Assembly (NCBI GenBank): GCA_029255685.2
Contig: CM055313.2
Location: forward strand, 47,820,079 to 47,884,078
Direction: 5' to 3'
DNA: 64,000 nucleotides
Source of the DNA: Silene conica
Taxonomy: Eukaryota > Streptophyta > Magnoliopsida > Caryophyllales > Caryophyllaceae
Shown: in pieces, positions 1-10,674 of the stretch
How the letters are laid out: each line of letters opens with the position of its first letter
Numbering within the stretch: position 1 is the stretch's first letter
Program-made: the position numbers and the translations under genes
The notes under the pieces: model-generated
Databases searched by the model: none
What the model saw: only the letters and a program-made list of their open reading frames with translations
What the model was told of the DNA's origin: nothing

Positions 1-317
1 AGTCATGTCTCAAGAAAACAAGTTGACAAAAACTCGTAGATATGCAAAAGACTCTCATACTAAAACAAGTTGACAAGGCAAGGCAAAGGCATAAACATGT
101 AAGATAGCAAAGATCATCCTTGAAATACTCTTGTTCCGACTCGACCTATATGCTAAAATAAACGTGCATTTTTTTGGAATTTTTCTATTTTTTTGGATTT
201 TTGTATATGCAAGGAAAATAAAGAAAAGAACGATGCAGTACGGAAATGCAATAAACGTGTGACAAAAAATGAAATGGAACAGTGCATGTGACACGAAACC
301 ATTGCCCAAACCAACCC

Positions 318-337
318 GCACAATGTCCCCATTGTGC
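318..337 (-). other. Conserved 8-bp stem with GGGA tetraloop (G2 copy A)
   Basis: On the element sense strand it reads GCACAATG-GGGA-CATTGTGC, a perfect hairpin with a GNRA-type loop. The same hairpin is in copy C (32427-32446), copy D (29940-29959) and copy B (39670-39689, where one pair becomes G.U). It lies in the long untranslated region 3' of the protease ORF. Confidence 0.6.
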
Positions 338-1034
338 ATTAGCCTAAGCAAAGGTTTCATAAAATTAATGGAAAAATGCAAGAAAGTAAAACCAAGGAAA
401 ATGAAAAGAACTCACTGGATTTTTAAGCGCATGAAAACCTCCCCAAACCAGCGTGAGCTAGGAGGTTTTGGTGGCCAGCAGTGCCACTCCAAGTACCTGA
501 AAAAGTCAAACAAAGAAAGACCTTTTTTGGGGATTAAACATGTTTTGGGTGATAAATAATGAATTTGAAGGTTTTAAAATAGAAGAAGAAGGACCGAAAG
601 TATAGGGGATAAAATAAGGAAAAGACTTCCGTATTACGTTTGCACGCTTCCCAAGAAAATCACGGACCCGCTGTAACAGGTAAACTGGTCGGTAGACCCC
701 TCTCCCTGGTCGACCGACCAATTGCCAGTCAAACAGTCCTTCTGGAATGCAGGGGTCTGGTCGACCGACTGGTGTTGGTGGTTGGTCGACCTAGATTCCT
801 GTACAGTAGCCTTCTTCTTCGCGAGATTAACTTGTATTAACCATGTTAACCTTCCCCAAACCTGAAAATCATTATATATGCGCCCAAAACATGCGCAAAA
901 ATCCAGAACCAAGTCTAAATGTCTTAACTACGCATCAAAAGCAAAGTTGTCCTAAAAACTTAAAGCAAAACAAACTGAAAAAAGTCTTAACAAACTTGAA
1001 AATTGTCTTCAGAAACTAAAACTTGAACAACTAT

Positions 1035-1405
1035 CCGCTAAAGATGCGGAATATCTCAGACCACGGCTTTTGGCTATATGTCGTAGTCTCCACTGTGTTT
1101 GTTTGAATGGCCAAACACGTCTCCTCTCCGTCGGAAAGCATATGCGACGGACTCTTCTCTTTCTCTTCTTTTCTTCTTCTTTTGTCCTCCTCATCGACCA
1201 CGTCCGGGTCTTCATCCTCCTTATAGCTTAGGATCCCTAGTTAAGCTCTTTGCACGACGACCTCCTTCACCAAGGGCTTCCCCAAACTAATTCCTGCATT
1301 GGGCAAAATAGAAGCATCCTCCATATTGCTCCCAATCTGGGGCGGAGGTGTAAAAACAGGTATAGGTGTATGTATCAAAGTAGGAAAAGTGGTGATGACC
1401 TTATA
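1035..1405 (-). pseudogene. Fragment of G2 gag-PR C-terminal tail
   Basis: The minus strand carries the end of the G2 polyprotein: the proline-rich segment matching 'TPPPQIGSNMEDA', the acidic and basic RRRREEKK-type stretch, and the closing segment seen elsewhere as SHMLCDGEETCLAI..SEIFRIFRG. The reading frame is disturbed near 1225-1260 relative to the other copies and is cut at 1405 by the junction with HF. Only the part after the protease core survives, so no function is expected. Confidence 0.65.
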
Positions 1406-2911
1406 CATGTAAACATGTACGCCACAATCAGTGGGGAGTGACTAGAGTTCTCCTAGCCACCTTTTGTAACGACACGTAACACATAAACAACCAACATACT
1501 CCAGCATATATATAACATGTGAAGCATATAAATCTCAATATCTGAATCTCAAGTCACATGCAAATACTATGCAAGGCTCTTAGCTAACTTCGGAAACTAT
1601 TTGGAAGGAGAACTGATTTCCCTTTCGGTTGCCCGGCCGGGGGGTCTTTCAATCCAAACCATTTACGAAACTAGCCAAAGAGTCATCCAATGTCTTGGAT
1701 GAACAGTTCTACAATCAATACACTATATCCATCATAATCACTCAGCAAGTATAAAGGTTCAGAGGCGACATCTTAACGCATAACATAGATACCAAATTCA
1801 CATTCACAAGCAATGGGTCCAGAGGTGAACTTAACACATATCCCACTACCATCAAATGTCGGGTCCAGAGGTGAGCTTAACACATATCCCAACATACAAA
1901 CACAAGCAATGGGTCCAGAGGTGAGCTTAATTAACACGTATCCCATTGCCACACACAAGTATTGAGTCCAGAGGTGAGCTTAAAACATATCCCAATACAC
2001 AGCTAGCGCACACTGGGTCCAGAGGTGAGCTTAACACATATCCCAATATGCAACAACCGGTCACGTGTCAGGTCCAGAGGTGAGCTTAACACATATCCTG
2101 ACACGCCACAAACAAAACACGTAATGGGTCCAGAGGTTAACTTAACACATATCCCATCACGCGACAAGTAGCTCACGTATTAAGCTCAGAGGCCAGCTTA
2201 AGGCATACCTTAATACGCATCAATATAACAGCATACATATAGTAACTAGATCCTTAGTTCTAATCTTCTATACTTCTAAACAACACTTAATTGACCCCGG
2301 GAACTAAGTTAAGGGAGAGCCGGTTTCCCTTTCGGTTGCCCGACTGGGGGGTCTCTATCCTCTCTCCATTCCCGAACCCAATAGAGTGCCGCCCGAACCT
2401 CGGGGACCTAAAACACATATAAGCATAAGAGAAAGGCCAATTATGATTAAAATATCTTAGTCCTATGGGAAATATCAACGGACACTTAAGAATTTACTAA
2501 TTTTAGATTAGTAACTAATTACTTACTAAGTCTTACTTAGCTCAAAATATTTTACTAAGTATATACTACCTCTATTTTAAACGGGAAATTCGACTAACTA
2601 ATTAAATTATTTCGACAAGCTACCATTGATAAAATCGTAACCCACTAGTAAATTCTTAGATGATTTCGAGTGGAATACTTATCTACTTGATCATATGAGC
2701 AATAGCTTAGAAAACATAATTAGTAGTACGTAGCAGCTCAACCATAATGGAAATAACAAATTTAGGGCAACAACATTATTAAAAGAAATTAACCATAACT
2801 TGGTTAAAGCTAACTAACAATAACTAATTTAGCAAACCACAATAATTAAACTAAACAATTAACAATAAACAATTAACAATAACCAATTTAACAAACAAAG
2901 GAGTAACTAAC
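1406..2911 (-). mobile_element. HF: LTR-like fragment with covarying hairpin array, left half
   Basis: The minus strand matches part of the solo LTR SL: the TCACTCCCCACTGATTGTGGCG segment (about 1420-1470), two copies of a CCGAAAGGGAAACCGG-type module (about 1591-1652 and 2297-2360) and between them the hairpin array (1750-2218). From about 2410 it diverges from SL and becomes very AT-rich with TAACTAA repeats. The end equivalent to SL 35050-35365 is missing, so the fragment is truncated at 1405. G1 inserted at 2911/26439 (TSD CTAAC), and the rest of HF continues at 26444. No coding capacity is seen. Confidence 0.7.
1750..2218 (-). repeat. Tandem array of about nine covarying hairpins (HF)
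   Basis: Nine units of about 46-56 bp share a core, on the + strand GGTCCAGAGGTGAGCTTAA followed by CACATATCC. Each core is flanked by arms that complement each other but differ between units: GCAATGGG/CCCATTGC (1910 unit), CGTGTCAGG/CCTGACACG (2070 unit), CGTATTAAG/CTTAATACG (2181 unit). A second 3-bp stem inside the core, GTG/CAC in most units and GCC/GGC in the last, encloses TTAAGCT or TTAAGTT. Imperfect pairs are C.A on the + strand and therefore G.U on the minus (sense) strand. Confidence 0.75.
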
Positions 2912-3908
2912 TGATGGCCGGCTTTTGTCGTCAATTCCGGCACCAAAAACAATTTATAAACTCCCAAATTAAGTAGTATAATTTAGGGTCGAACCCAAAG
3001 GACGGTGGGGAAGTTGTATATTTAAGTTCTAATTCAAGCTCGAGTTGGGGTAATAGGTTTGTGATTGATTAACAACTACTAAAGATAAATTGAAGCAAAT
3101 GTGTCAAGATGAAATCGATGAATAAAAGATACTAAGGTGTCGGGGGTACTAAGGTAGGTTGGTAACGAATCATGCAAGGGAATCTAAGGTCTCCACTATA
3201 CTAGGCCTAGGTTTGTCTCGTCTATCGATTTGACTCACCTAAAGTCGATCCCTATCCTAGCTTTCGCTACAAACAAGGTCAACCTAACATACATACATGT
3301 CCATGAAAGCCCTAGACTATCATCAAAGGCCAACAACAATAAGAATCATGTCCAACCGTCGTTGAGACATTTCATCAAACATATAACATGCACAAATGAA
3401 AACCTAGCAAAGAAGAGAACCAAATCCTAACCCTAAACAAGATTCATAGCTATCAACAAACCAAAGCACACCCCTAACCCTAGTAGGGGAACTACTCACA
3501 CATGGCTAACATAAATATGTAAACAAATGATGAGGAAATGCTAAACATGTTGGATTAAGTAAGAGTAAACAATTGAACAAGCAAAACTTAAAGGAAATGC
3601 AAAGACAAAGTAAAGATGAAGAAGATTATACCATTAACTAGGGAAAAGGAAGTAGCTTGGATGACAAGTTGAAAGATTCTTTCAAATCTCCCAAAATACA
3701 ACCCAAAAAAAAATCCTCTACAATTGCTTAAAAACAAAGCCAAGGAGAATCCTCAAGAGAGGTTAACTAAAAATGAAAGATTAAGTAAGGATCTAAGGGA
3801 GATTAAAATAAATTAGAGTGTTTTTGAGTCTAAGTGTTGAGTAATGGAACAGTAAAAACCCTAAAATAAGCTTAAGAATGCGTAGTCTTAAAATGATACA
3901 AGTGCGGG

Positions 3909-3916
3909 TTTATATA
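3909..3916 (-). promoter_or_regulatory. Candidate TATA box of the G1 LTR
   Basis: The minus strand reads CCTATATAAACC, about 700 nt from the LTR start, with the nearest CAGCCGG hairpin ending about 25 nt upstream. The same box is in the 5' LTR at 25727-25734. This is inference from the motif and its position. Confidence 0.45.
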
Positions 3917-3941
3917 GGGCTCGAAAATATGAAAAGGGCCT

Positions 3942-4386
3942 CTCAGCCGGTCGACCGGCCGCCGGTCTGGGACCGGCTGAGAGTCCAAATAAGGACTTCT
4001 GACTTTTTCTTCGTTTTTCTTCAATAGGCATGTATTCCCAGCCGACCGGCCGGCTGCCGGTCTGGCACCGGCTGGGAGGCCTATTCTTCAATTCTGATTT
4101 CTTCTCTTCTTTTTGTTGGCTACAGGTACCCTCAGCTGGTGGACCGGCTGCCGGTTGTCCACCGGCAGGGACACCTTTTGTAGCAATCTGCCCAACTCTG
4201 CATAATTCTTCATTTTACGAAATTGGCTAAGTAAGGAAAGCCTCCCCTAGCCGGCTGACCGGCTGCCGGTTGGCCACCGGCTGGGGGCCTTGCTCCTTGA
4301 ATCTGAAACTTTCTCCTTTTTTCGCCAAAAACACAAGTCTATGCATCCCAGCCGGCCTACCGGCCGCCGGTTGGGGACCGGCTGGC
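3942..4386 (-). repeat. Five CAGCCGG/CCGGCTG palindrome-pair modules in G1 U3
   Basis: Modules lie at about 3942-3981, 4037-4076, 4130-4170, 4244-4286 and 4347-4385. Each is about 40 nt, with CAGCCGG and CCGGCTG(G/A)G as outer arms and further CCGG palindromes inside. They are spaced 60-100 bp apart by T/C-rich sequence. The equivalent cluster in the 5' LTR is at about 25760-26205. Confidence 0.7.
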
Positions 4387-4620
4387 AGGGCCTGGGAATG
4401 CTCCTTGCAAACTCCTTCAAAATTCTTCATAAATCGCTCAAAATTCACCTCGATTTCTCTCGTTTCTTCGCCCCCGCCGTAATACCTACAAAAAGTGGAC
4501 AGAATAGGAATATACGAGGCAACGGACGTAAAAACACCTAAAGACACGCAAATCGAGGTCGAATCGTGACCGAAAACAAAGAAAATGTAAAGGAAATGAT
4601 GACCAAAACGGAGCTCATCA

Positions 4621-4640
4621 GAATTCCCCACACTTAAACC
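4621..4640 (-). promoter_or_regulatory. G1 polypurine tract
   Basis: On the minus strand AAGTGTGGGGAATTC abuts the 3' LTR (TGATGAGCTC). Two further copies of AAGTGTGGGGA lie upstream in the element, at 6338-6350 and 6492-6503. Confidence 0.65.
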
Positions 4641-6941
4641 TTACTCGTCCTCGAGTAAGAGATCAAAGAACTATATAACCCTTATTAAAAACAAAGAAAC
4701 AACTAACTAAGCTAACTATAAGCCGAATCGGGTTTAGCTACACCCGTAGCCCTTTCAACTCACAATTTGACATTCACGAGGGAGAATGCCCTATTGCAAG
4801 GCAAGTAAGGTCTTGCTACAAAACTTTTGATGCCAACAAGTAAAAACAAAACACGTATAGACAAGCAACATGCATCGGAAAAGAAAGAAAACCGCTTGCC
4901 TCATTCATGCGGCGGAAAACAACTAAAAGGGAACAAATTCAAAACCGTAAACTTCCTTACAAATATTAATTCTACAAGTCACTAAGGCAAGAAGGATGAC
5001 AACAAAACACCGCCAAATCATGCTAAACTAGGCTACTTTCATAACCGGTATCCAAATACTTTTGTCAAGGGCGATCGGATGGAATGGAATGATAATCCCC
5101 GCAATGCTAAAGGCAAAAGATGCAACAAGTCTAGATTCTTCACAAAGTAAAGGTCATGGGTCGTCCCAAGATCGACAAAATGGCATGGCAAAATAGATTT
5201 TTTTGGAATGGAATGCTCAAATCAATACAAAATGGTGGATTACAATCAAAACTTGACCTCATTCAATTTTTTTTTTCATTTCTTTTTCGTGCCATGAGTT
5301 AGGATGGGGTTTGTCCCACGCGTGCTAATGTCCTTTGCTTCCGCCAATCGCTTATTAGGCAACCGGTTAACCTCTAGACAATAGCTTATCGGGGTGACAA
5401 TCACTCTGTCTTTGGGCGGTCGAATTCACAACCAAGTGGGAAGCCAACTCAATGGCTACCCTCCAAAGCACATCGAAGTGGTACGCCTCCACCAAAACAA
5501 CATGTTCTTATTCTTTTTCATTAACCATTTTCTTTTCTTTTCTTTTTCACTTGAGGTTTCTTTTTTTTTTTCTTTCAACACATTTTCACTTCTTATGATC
5601 ATTGACAAGAGCATTCCAAATTTATTCATGAAAGTTATTTTTGGGTTGCCAAACCGTCAAGTCGAACAAGGTCACCAAGACAAGATAATCAAAACCACTT
5701 CACATCACGGGGGTGGACAAGGTGACTCACATGCAAACCCTTGACTTGGTATTGGACCATGGTCAGAAAGATACTAGAAAAACATGACCTAGGGTGTTTT
5801 AAAAATCATTCTAAAAGACAAAGTCATAAGTAGAAGAATTATTTGCAACGACCTAAACGATTTTGTCAAAGTTCTCAATTAGGCATTTTCAAAACATTAT
5901 CCTAAATGCAACTATATGCCATGAATGCAACTAATATAGACATGTTATAATGCAAGTGAAACTATCAAACTACATGCCAAACAAAGCTAATGCATCTCCT
6001 AACAGCACAAAAGCACACAAGCCACACACAATCTCCACAATGTACTCCACATCCTCCAAATACAAGCCCATCCTCCTCATTTGCAACAAAAGAATGAAAA
6101 TGAGAGTGAAATAGAGGTTGGAACGATCATACCGTGGTATCTTCAAGATCCAAAGCGGTGCTCAAGCGAGTGTTACCTATGCGAAAGGAGAGAAAGCAAA
6201 CACAAGTATATACAATTCTACACTAATAAGGTAAAAACATGTTTTTGAATTTTTCAAATTTTTCGATTTTTTTGGTAATTTTGAAGTTTTTCATACTTAC
6301 AAAAGCAATCAAATATTCACAAGGTGGATATTTTCCCTCCCCACACTTAAGATTTACATTGTCCTCAATGTAATAAAGTGCAAAGGGGGAAATGAAGTAA
6401 AAGAACGAAAACAACATGTTTTTGGCTTTTTTGAAATTTTTGAGAAAATAAAAACGTGTTTTTGTATTTTTTTGAAATAAACGGTTCTTCCTCCCCACAC
6501 TTATTTATATGCATAATGTGAGGAGGAAAACCGGAAAATAAAGAACATATTTTTGAAAGTTTTTGGTTTTTCAATTTTTTTTGGATTTTTGATTTTTAAG
6601 AAGGCATTAAAAACAAAGGTAAACAAAAGAAAAGAAAAACTAAAAACTAGACTAAAAGCAAACTAAATGCTCTAAACTACATGTATGCAATCTATATGTG
6701 ACAATATGATACAAAAATATAAATCTAATGCATCTAAATGAATGCAACTATATGCATCTAAACTAATGATGTGAAAATATGAAAACTAAACTAAAACAAA
6801 CTAAGTAAACTAAATTAGCTACTCTAAATGCATGCTAGAAAGGAAATGCAAACTAAATCGAAATTTGGATTAAGGGAGTTACTTGTTTTGTTTTGGATTT
6901 TTCATGGGAGCAAAGTCATCACCAACCACCTCCAAAGGTGG
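4641..6941 (-). other. G1 3' untranslated region, no gene seen
   Basis: These 2.3 kb between the end of the env-position ORF and the PPT hold no convincing ORF. Visible features are runs of T and TTTTTGAATTTTT-type sequence at 6240-6600, two extra PPT-like motifs, and a 9-of-10-bp hairpin with CCTCCCCACA and TGTGAGGAGG arms at about 6490-6526. AT-rich simple sequence fills 6600-6860. Confidence 0.6.
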
Positions 6942-8669
6942 TCACTCATCAAAGTGATCCTCAGGCTCATAGCCTTCATTACCGGCTCCATCATCATCAT
7001 TCCCATTGCCCTCATCGACCACCATGTAGTCGTTCGGGTTGGTCACAAAATCACGGAATGGAGAGGTACGCGACCCACTAGCTCCCGCGTCACTAAACCC
7101 ACCACGGAAGGATGAGTGCCTCGGAGGGCCCGAATCCTCATTTCCCCGGAAGTTGGGGGGAAAGATCGGGTTTGAAAAATAACCCGGGGCGACGTTAATC
7201 TCCCCGTAAAAATGACCCTCAGGAGGCACATAACCCCTATCAGGAGGCATGTAATATGACGGGCGACCACCATCTGGATGATGGTAACCCTCGCGGACGG
7301 ACCGATCATAACTCGGAAATGTACCATAGGCTTGATCATGGTAGAGGTAATCAAGCCTATAGGTCAAATCCCTATGCCGCTCATCGGCTATGGCTTGGCG
7401 CTGGTCCGCTAGATCTGCTGCACTCTTCATGCCCAAGTCAACTCAGGCCATGAAATCAATAAGCTCTGGGGGGCATGAAGAAGAAGATGGACCGGAGGCG
7501 GAGGTGGATCCCTGGAAGTATGAGGGACCACTCTGAAACTGGGACATGGAAATGGAGGGCTGCTGAAAAGCCTCAAACTGGAGGTCGGTAGGAGTGGCAC
7601 CGACTCTATCTCTGGTGTAGACTCTTGGGGCACGCTGGTCTGGTGGGAGGTCCTCGGGGTCCGCCTCGATATCAAGGAGGTAAGAGGTTTTCCCCGGCAC
7701 AACTTTCATCAACTCGGTGTTTGGCAAAGGGACTGAGTTCTTGAACTTGTTGTCAACCCGAATCTGCCAATACTCTTTGCGATCACTGGGGTTATACCGT
7801 ACCCACCCCAAAGCATCCTGCACGTATCGGCTAGATAACACATTCTCGCCCTGAATGAAGTCGACCGTGAAGTGCCTCTGACAACGGTTGTTGGCAATCA
7901 AGGTGACCATCCCCCCAACACAAATGGGGGTAGTAAGCTGAGGTTGGGATGCCAACCTACTCAAGTGAAGGGCCATATGGTGAGCAATGTTTAATTTCGG
8001 GCCACCAACCAAGTAACAACCAAGTATCTCAAGCTCTGTAGTAGTGAAGTTGTGCGGCTCATCCCTAGAGAAAACGGTCCACCCTATGAACCTATGCCAT
8101 ATCCTAATCGGTGCCAAATGCACCCTATTAGCCGGTTTCTTTCTGCTTCTATCACTTACAAGACTGGTGATGGCTGTCCAAATGAGCTCGGTATCAAAGC
8201 CCTCCGGAGGTTTAATGGCTAGTTTTCCGTCTAGCCCAAAAATTAAGGCAAATTCCTCTAAAGTGAGACGATGTTCCCTATTCATCAATCGGAACTCTAA
8301 AAATGCAACTCTCCCCAAAGTTCGGTTCTTAGTAACAACCAACAAACTCAAAAATTCCCAAGTTAACCGGGGAGATGTGTGAACCGGTTTTGTCTCATAC
8401 AAGGTTTTCATACCTAAATCCTCAAAAAGAGCCGCAGTTATTTTCTCAATCCCTAAGTCTCTCAATCCGGCTCTATCAATAAACCTGGTTGGGTGAAGGG
8501 GGCGATTCTTAAAATATGTGAAATTACCTTTTTGCTGGATTGAGGCAAAGGTGAGACCGGGAAAGCTAGGATCCGAGCCAATGTTGCCACTCCCCATTAC
8601 ATTTTCGACCTCTTGCTCAACCGAAGGGTCGTGCCTTGATTTGGATCGCCTTTCTGTTCTTCCCGACAT
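6942..8669 (-). pseudogene. Athila-type ORF in env position, one in-frame stop
   Basis: A 576-codon frame starts with ATG at 8669 and ends at 6942, interrupted by a single TGA at 7443-7445. Residues 1-408 lie before the stop and 164 residues resume in the same frame after it. The N-terminal half has the pattern I associate with Athila ORF proteins (RFIDRAGLRDLGI, then LTWEFLSLL, then FRLMNREHRLTLEEFALIFGLDG). The C-terminal part is rich in Tyr, Pro, Gly and Asp. I see no signal peptide or membrane segment, so an envelope role is not supported by sequence even though the ORF lies downstream of integrase. The stop fits a Trp TGG to TGA transition. The CCGG palindrome cluster lies 210-770 bp upstream of its ATG. 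Confidence 0.7.
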
Positions 8670-8880
8670 GGTTAATTGAAGGAGAGGTGATGAGGGAGTA
8701 AAGGGGGTTTTGATTTGAGAGAGTTTGGTGAAGTTTGTTGGGGTTTTTGAAGGTTAGGGATGAATGGGAGATGAGGAAATAAGGAAGAGAGTGGAAGAAA
8801 TGAAGGGAAATGAAGAGGAAATGAGGTAGAAATGAAGAAGAATGGGGATTCTCGAATACTTAAAATCACGACAGAACACT

Positions 8881-9440
8881 CCCAGCCGGTTGGGAACCGG
8901 CCGCCGGTCGACCGGCTGGGAGTTAGGGTTTGAGATTTTTTGATTTTTCGAAAATTTCTTAAGGGGGTTTGATTCTGAGCCGGCCGACCGGCTCAGAAAC
9001 ATGCCTTCAGTATTCCTTTTGCCTTCTCTTCTTCTTTTTTCACTCACAAAAACGCTCCCAGCCAGCGGACCGGCTGCCGGCCTACCGGCTGGGGAGCCTT
9101 CATTGTCTTCTTTTTCTTCTTCTCTTTTACTTACAAAAACTCCCAGCCGGCGGACCGGCTGGGGTGCCTTCTCCTTTCTTTTTCTTCAGCTTGTTGCACA
9201 CAACACATGATTCTCAGCCGGCGGACCGGCTGCCGGCCTACCGGCTGGGAATCACTTCCTCTCGAGTTTTTCCAATTTTTGATTAAGTCATCGTCTTCTC
9301 AGCCGGCTTACCGGCTGCCAGTTTGGTACAGGCTGGGGATGCAAAATCTGAAATCTGCCCAAATAAACTATCAAAAACAGAAATGTGTCCAGGTCCTCCC
9401 AGCCGGTATGGTGCCGTCGGCCGGTGGGCCGGCTGGGAGT
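8881..9440 (-). repeat. Second CAGCCGG palindrome cluster of G1
   Basis: Modules lie at about 8881-8920, 8978-8998 (short), 9057-9094, 9141-9163 (half), 9212-9250, 9298-9337 and 9398-9437. They have the same arms and size as those in the G1 LTR but are internal, between integrase and the env-position ORF. The intervening sequence is CTT-rich. Confidence 0.7.
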
Positions 9441-9506
9441 ACCTGTACACAATTTCGAGAAATAATTTAATTTGAACATGAAAATCAACTTTGCCTATGA
9501 CGGTTT

Positions 9507-10581
9507 TGTTGGAGCTTGTGTCCTCCACATGTAGTGTGATAACGTCATTGCACATACCCTTGTACGGACAAGTGGGAGATTGTTGGGGCTGGTGTCCTTG
9601 ACAATTAAGTACAATGACTTATTAAATCTCTTTAAGGATCACAAGGGCATACTTTTGTATTATTACCAGTTGATCCACGTTTATCAATAACGGTTGGCTT
9701 GCTAGATAAGTTTGACGTTATTGTCATACGGATGGCGGTGATCAACTGGTCCCTATACGTCACACCTATAGGACACGTTTGAGAGATGTGAATGTATGAA
9801 AATACAGTCACATTTTGCCGGATATGACTAAACAGTTAGTCAGAGGTATTGACTATTAAATTAGTCAATAAGATGTTGAGATTATTATTTAATACGGATT
9901 AAATAATTTTAGCTAATACGGATTACATGTTTAATTCGTAAATTAAATATAAACGGTTATATATTTAATTAAATATTGTATTCGCGAATTAATATAAACA
10001 GTTATATTAATTTGGGTAATTATACAATATCGTATTTTATCAGACCATTATTAATATATCGACTATATTAATATCTGATAACATGCTACGATTTATAAAT
10101 AAAACCCGCGATTATATTTTAGCAAAAACGGATCGAATCACGCATTAGAATAAGGTAAGAGTGGGAAGTCCACTCTCACCCTAACCCTATTTTCGGTCGA
10201 CCAAAGCAGTACAAGAGGAGAGGACTTCTCTTTTTGTCAGATGACTGATTTTACTGATAATCACATCTCAAGAAAAATTAGGGTTTTGAGAGCATTCTTC
10301 TCCCAAAACCTCAGATCTCACATCTAAAACCTTAATAGCTCTCCCAATATTGCAAGGCAGTTGGAGAGGATTTCTAGCACACGCGGCCACGTCTCATTCT
10401 AAGTCTTGGGTGCAAGTTATAGGAGGGAATTTGTGTTAATTCCTGTTCTTAGGCCATTCGCACAAGGACTAAAGGTTGTACTTCTTTTCTTATCCTTTTT
10501 AATCTTATGACTATAAACACAACTGTTTTTTTTCATTATAATCCTTCAAGTTTAGGGTGAATACATGCTTTATTCCCCACA
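9507..10581 (+). repeat. CP 5' LTR
   Basis: It starts TGTTGGAGC and ends TTCCCCACA. Its first 74 bp (9507-9580) end in a PPT-like GGACAAGTGGGAGAT followed by a second LTR-like start, TGTTGGGGC, at 9581. The TSD shows that the outer start was the one integrated. A TATA-like TATAAATA is at 10094-10101. Confidence 0.92.
10094..10101 (+). promoter_or_regulatory. Candidate TATA box of the CP LTR
   Basis: TATAAATA sits in an AT-rich LTR section, about 490 bp before the LTR end, and is repeated in the 3' LTR near 17811. The aligned position in the CM 5' LTR (about 57521-57550) is also TATA-like. Confidence 0.4.
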
Positions 10582-10583
10582 AG

Positions 10584-10596
10584 TGGTATCAGAGCC
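10584..10596 (+). promoter_or_regulatory. CP primer binding site, tRNA-iMet type
   Basis: TGGTATCAGAGCC begins 2 nt after the LTR end. It matches the complement of the 3' end of plant initiator methionine tRNA, the usual primer of plant copia elements. Confidence 0.85.
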
Positions 10597-10674
10597 AGGC
10601 CATGAAAATTTTAATTTTGTATTTTTCATAAGTTTATTTAAAAGTTTTTGAAAAATCTCGTTTCTGTTGCTGTG

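Larger units (their letters stand above)
1..1405 (-). mobile_element. G2 copy A: 3' part of a gag-PR-only gypsy element
   Basis: This is the internal 3' region of the G2 family in minus orientation. It aligns by eye over its whole length with 39340-40620 (copy B) and with the reverse complement of copy D at 28900-30290. It holds the end of the protease ORF (about 1035-1405), two palindrome pairs (about 687-720 and 755-790), the AACCTCC hairpin near 435-470 and the GNRA-loop hairpin at 318-337. The match to G2 stops at about 1405, inside the protease tail, where HF begins. No LTR or primer site belonging to this copy is in the window. Confidence 0.8.
2912..4620 (-). repeat. G1 3' LTR
   Basis: It is 1709 bp with TGATG..ATCA ends and matches 24731-26438 at about 99%. 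A TATA-like TATATAAA lies on the minus strand at 3909-3916. Immediately upstream of it in transcription sense (3942-4386) are five palindrome-pair modules of the CAGCCGG type. In transcription sense U3 starts at 4620. The ORFs that can be drawn here follow the repeats and are not genes. Confidence 0.92.

Noticed and set aside
640..912. Short ORFs with repeated Val-Asp-Arg-Pro or Gly-Arg-Pro-Thr text in several places
   Set aside because: They translate the GGTCGACCGACC palindromes in G2 untranslated regions and differ between copies. Only the gag-PR linker is truly coding.
1750..2218. Repeat-spacer pattern reminiscent of a CRISPR array
   Set aside because: The variable segments are not spacers: they are paired arms complementary across each core, lengths vary, and the locus is a plant LTR with no cas genes.
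6942..8669. A functional envelope protein in G1
   Set aside because: The ORF is in env position but shows no signal peptide, membrane span or cleavage site, and it carries a stop.
9581..10581. CP LTR starting at the inner TGTTGGGG
   Set aside because: The target duplication GGTTT fits only the outer start at 9507 together with the end at 18298.
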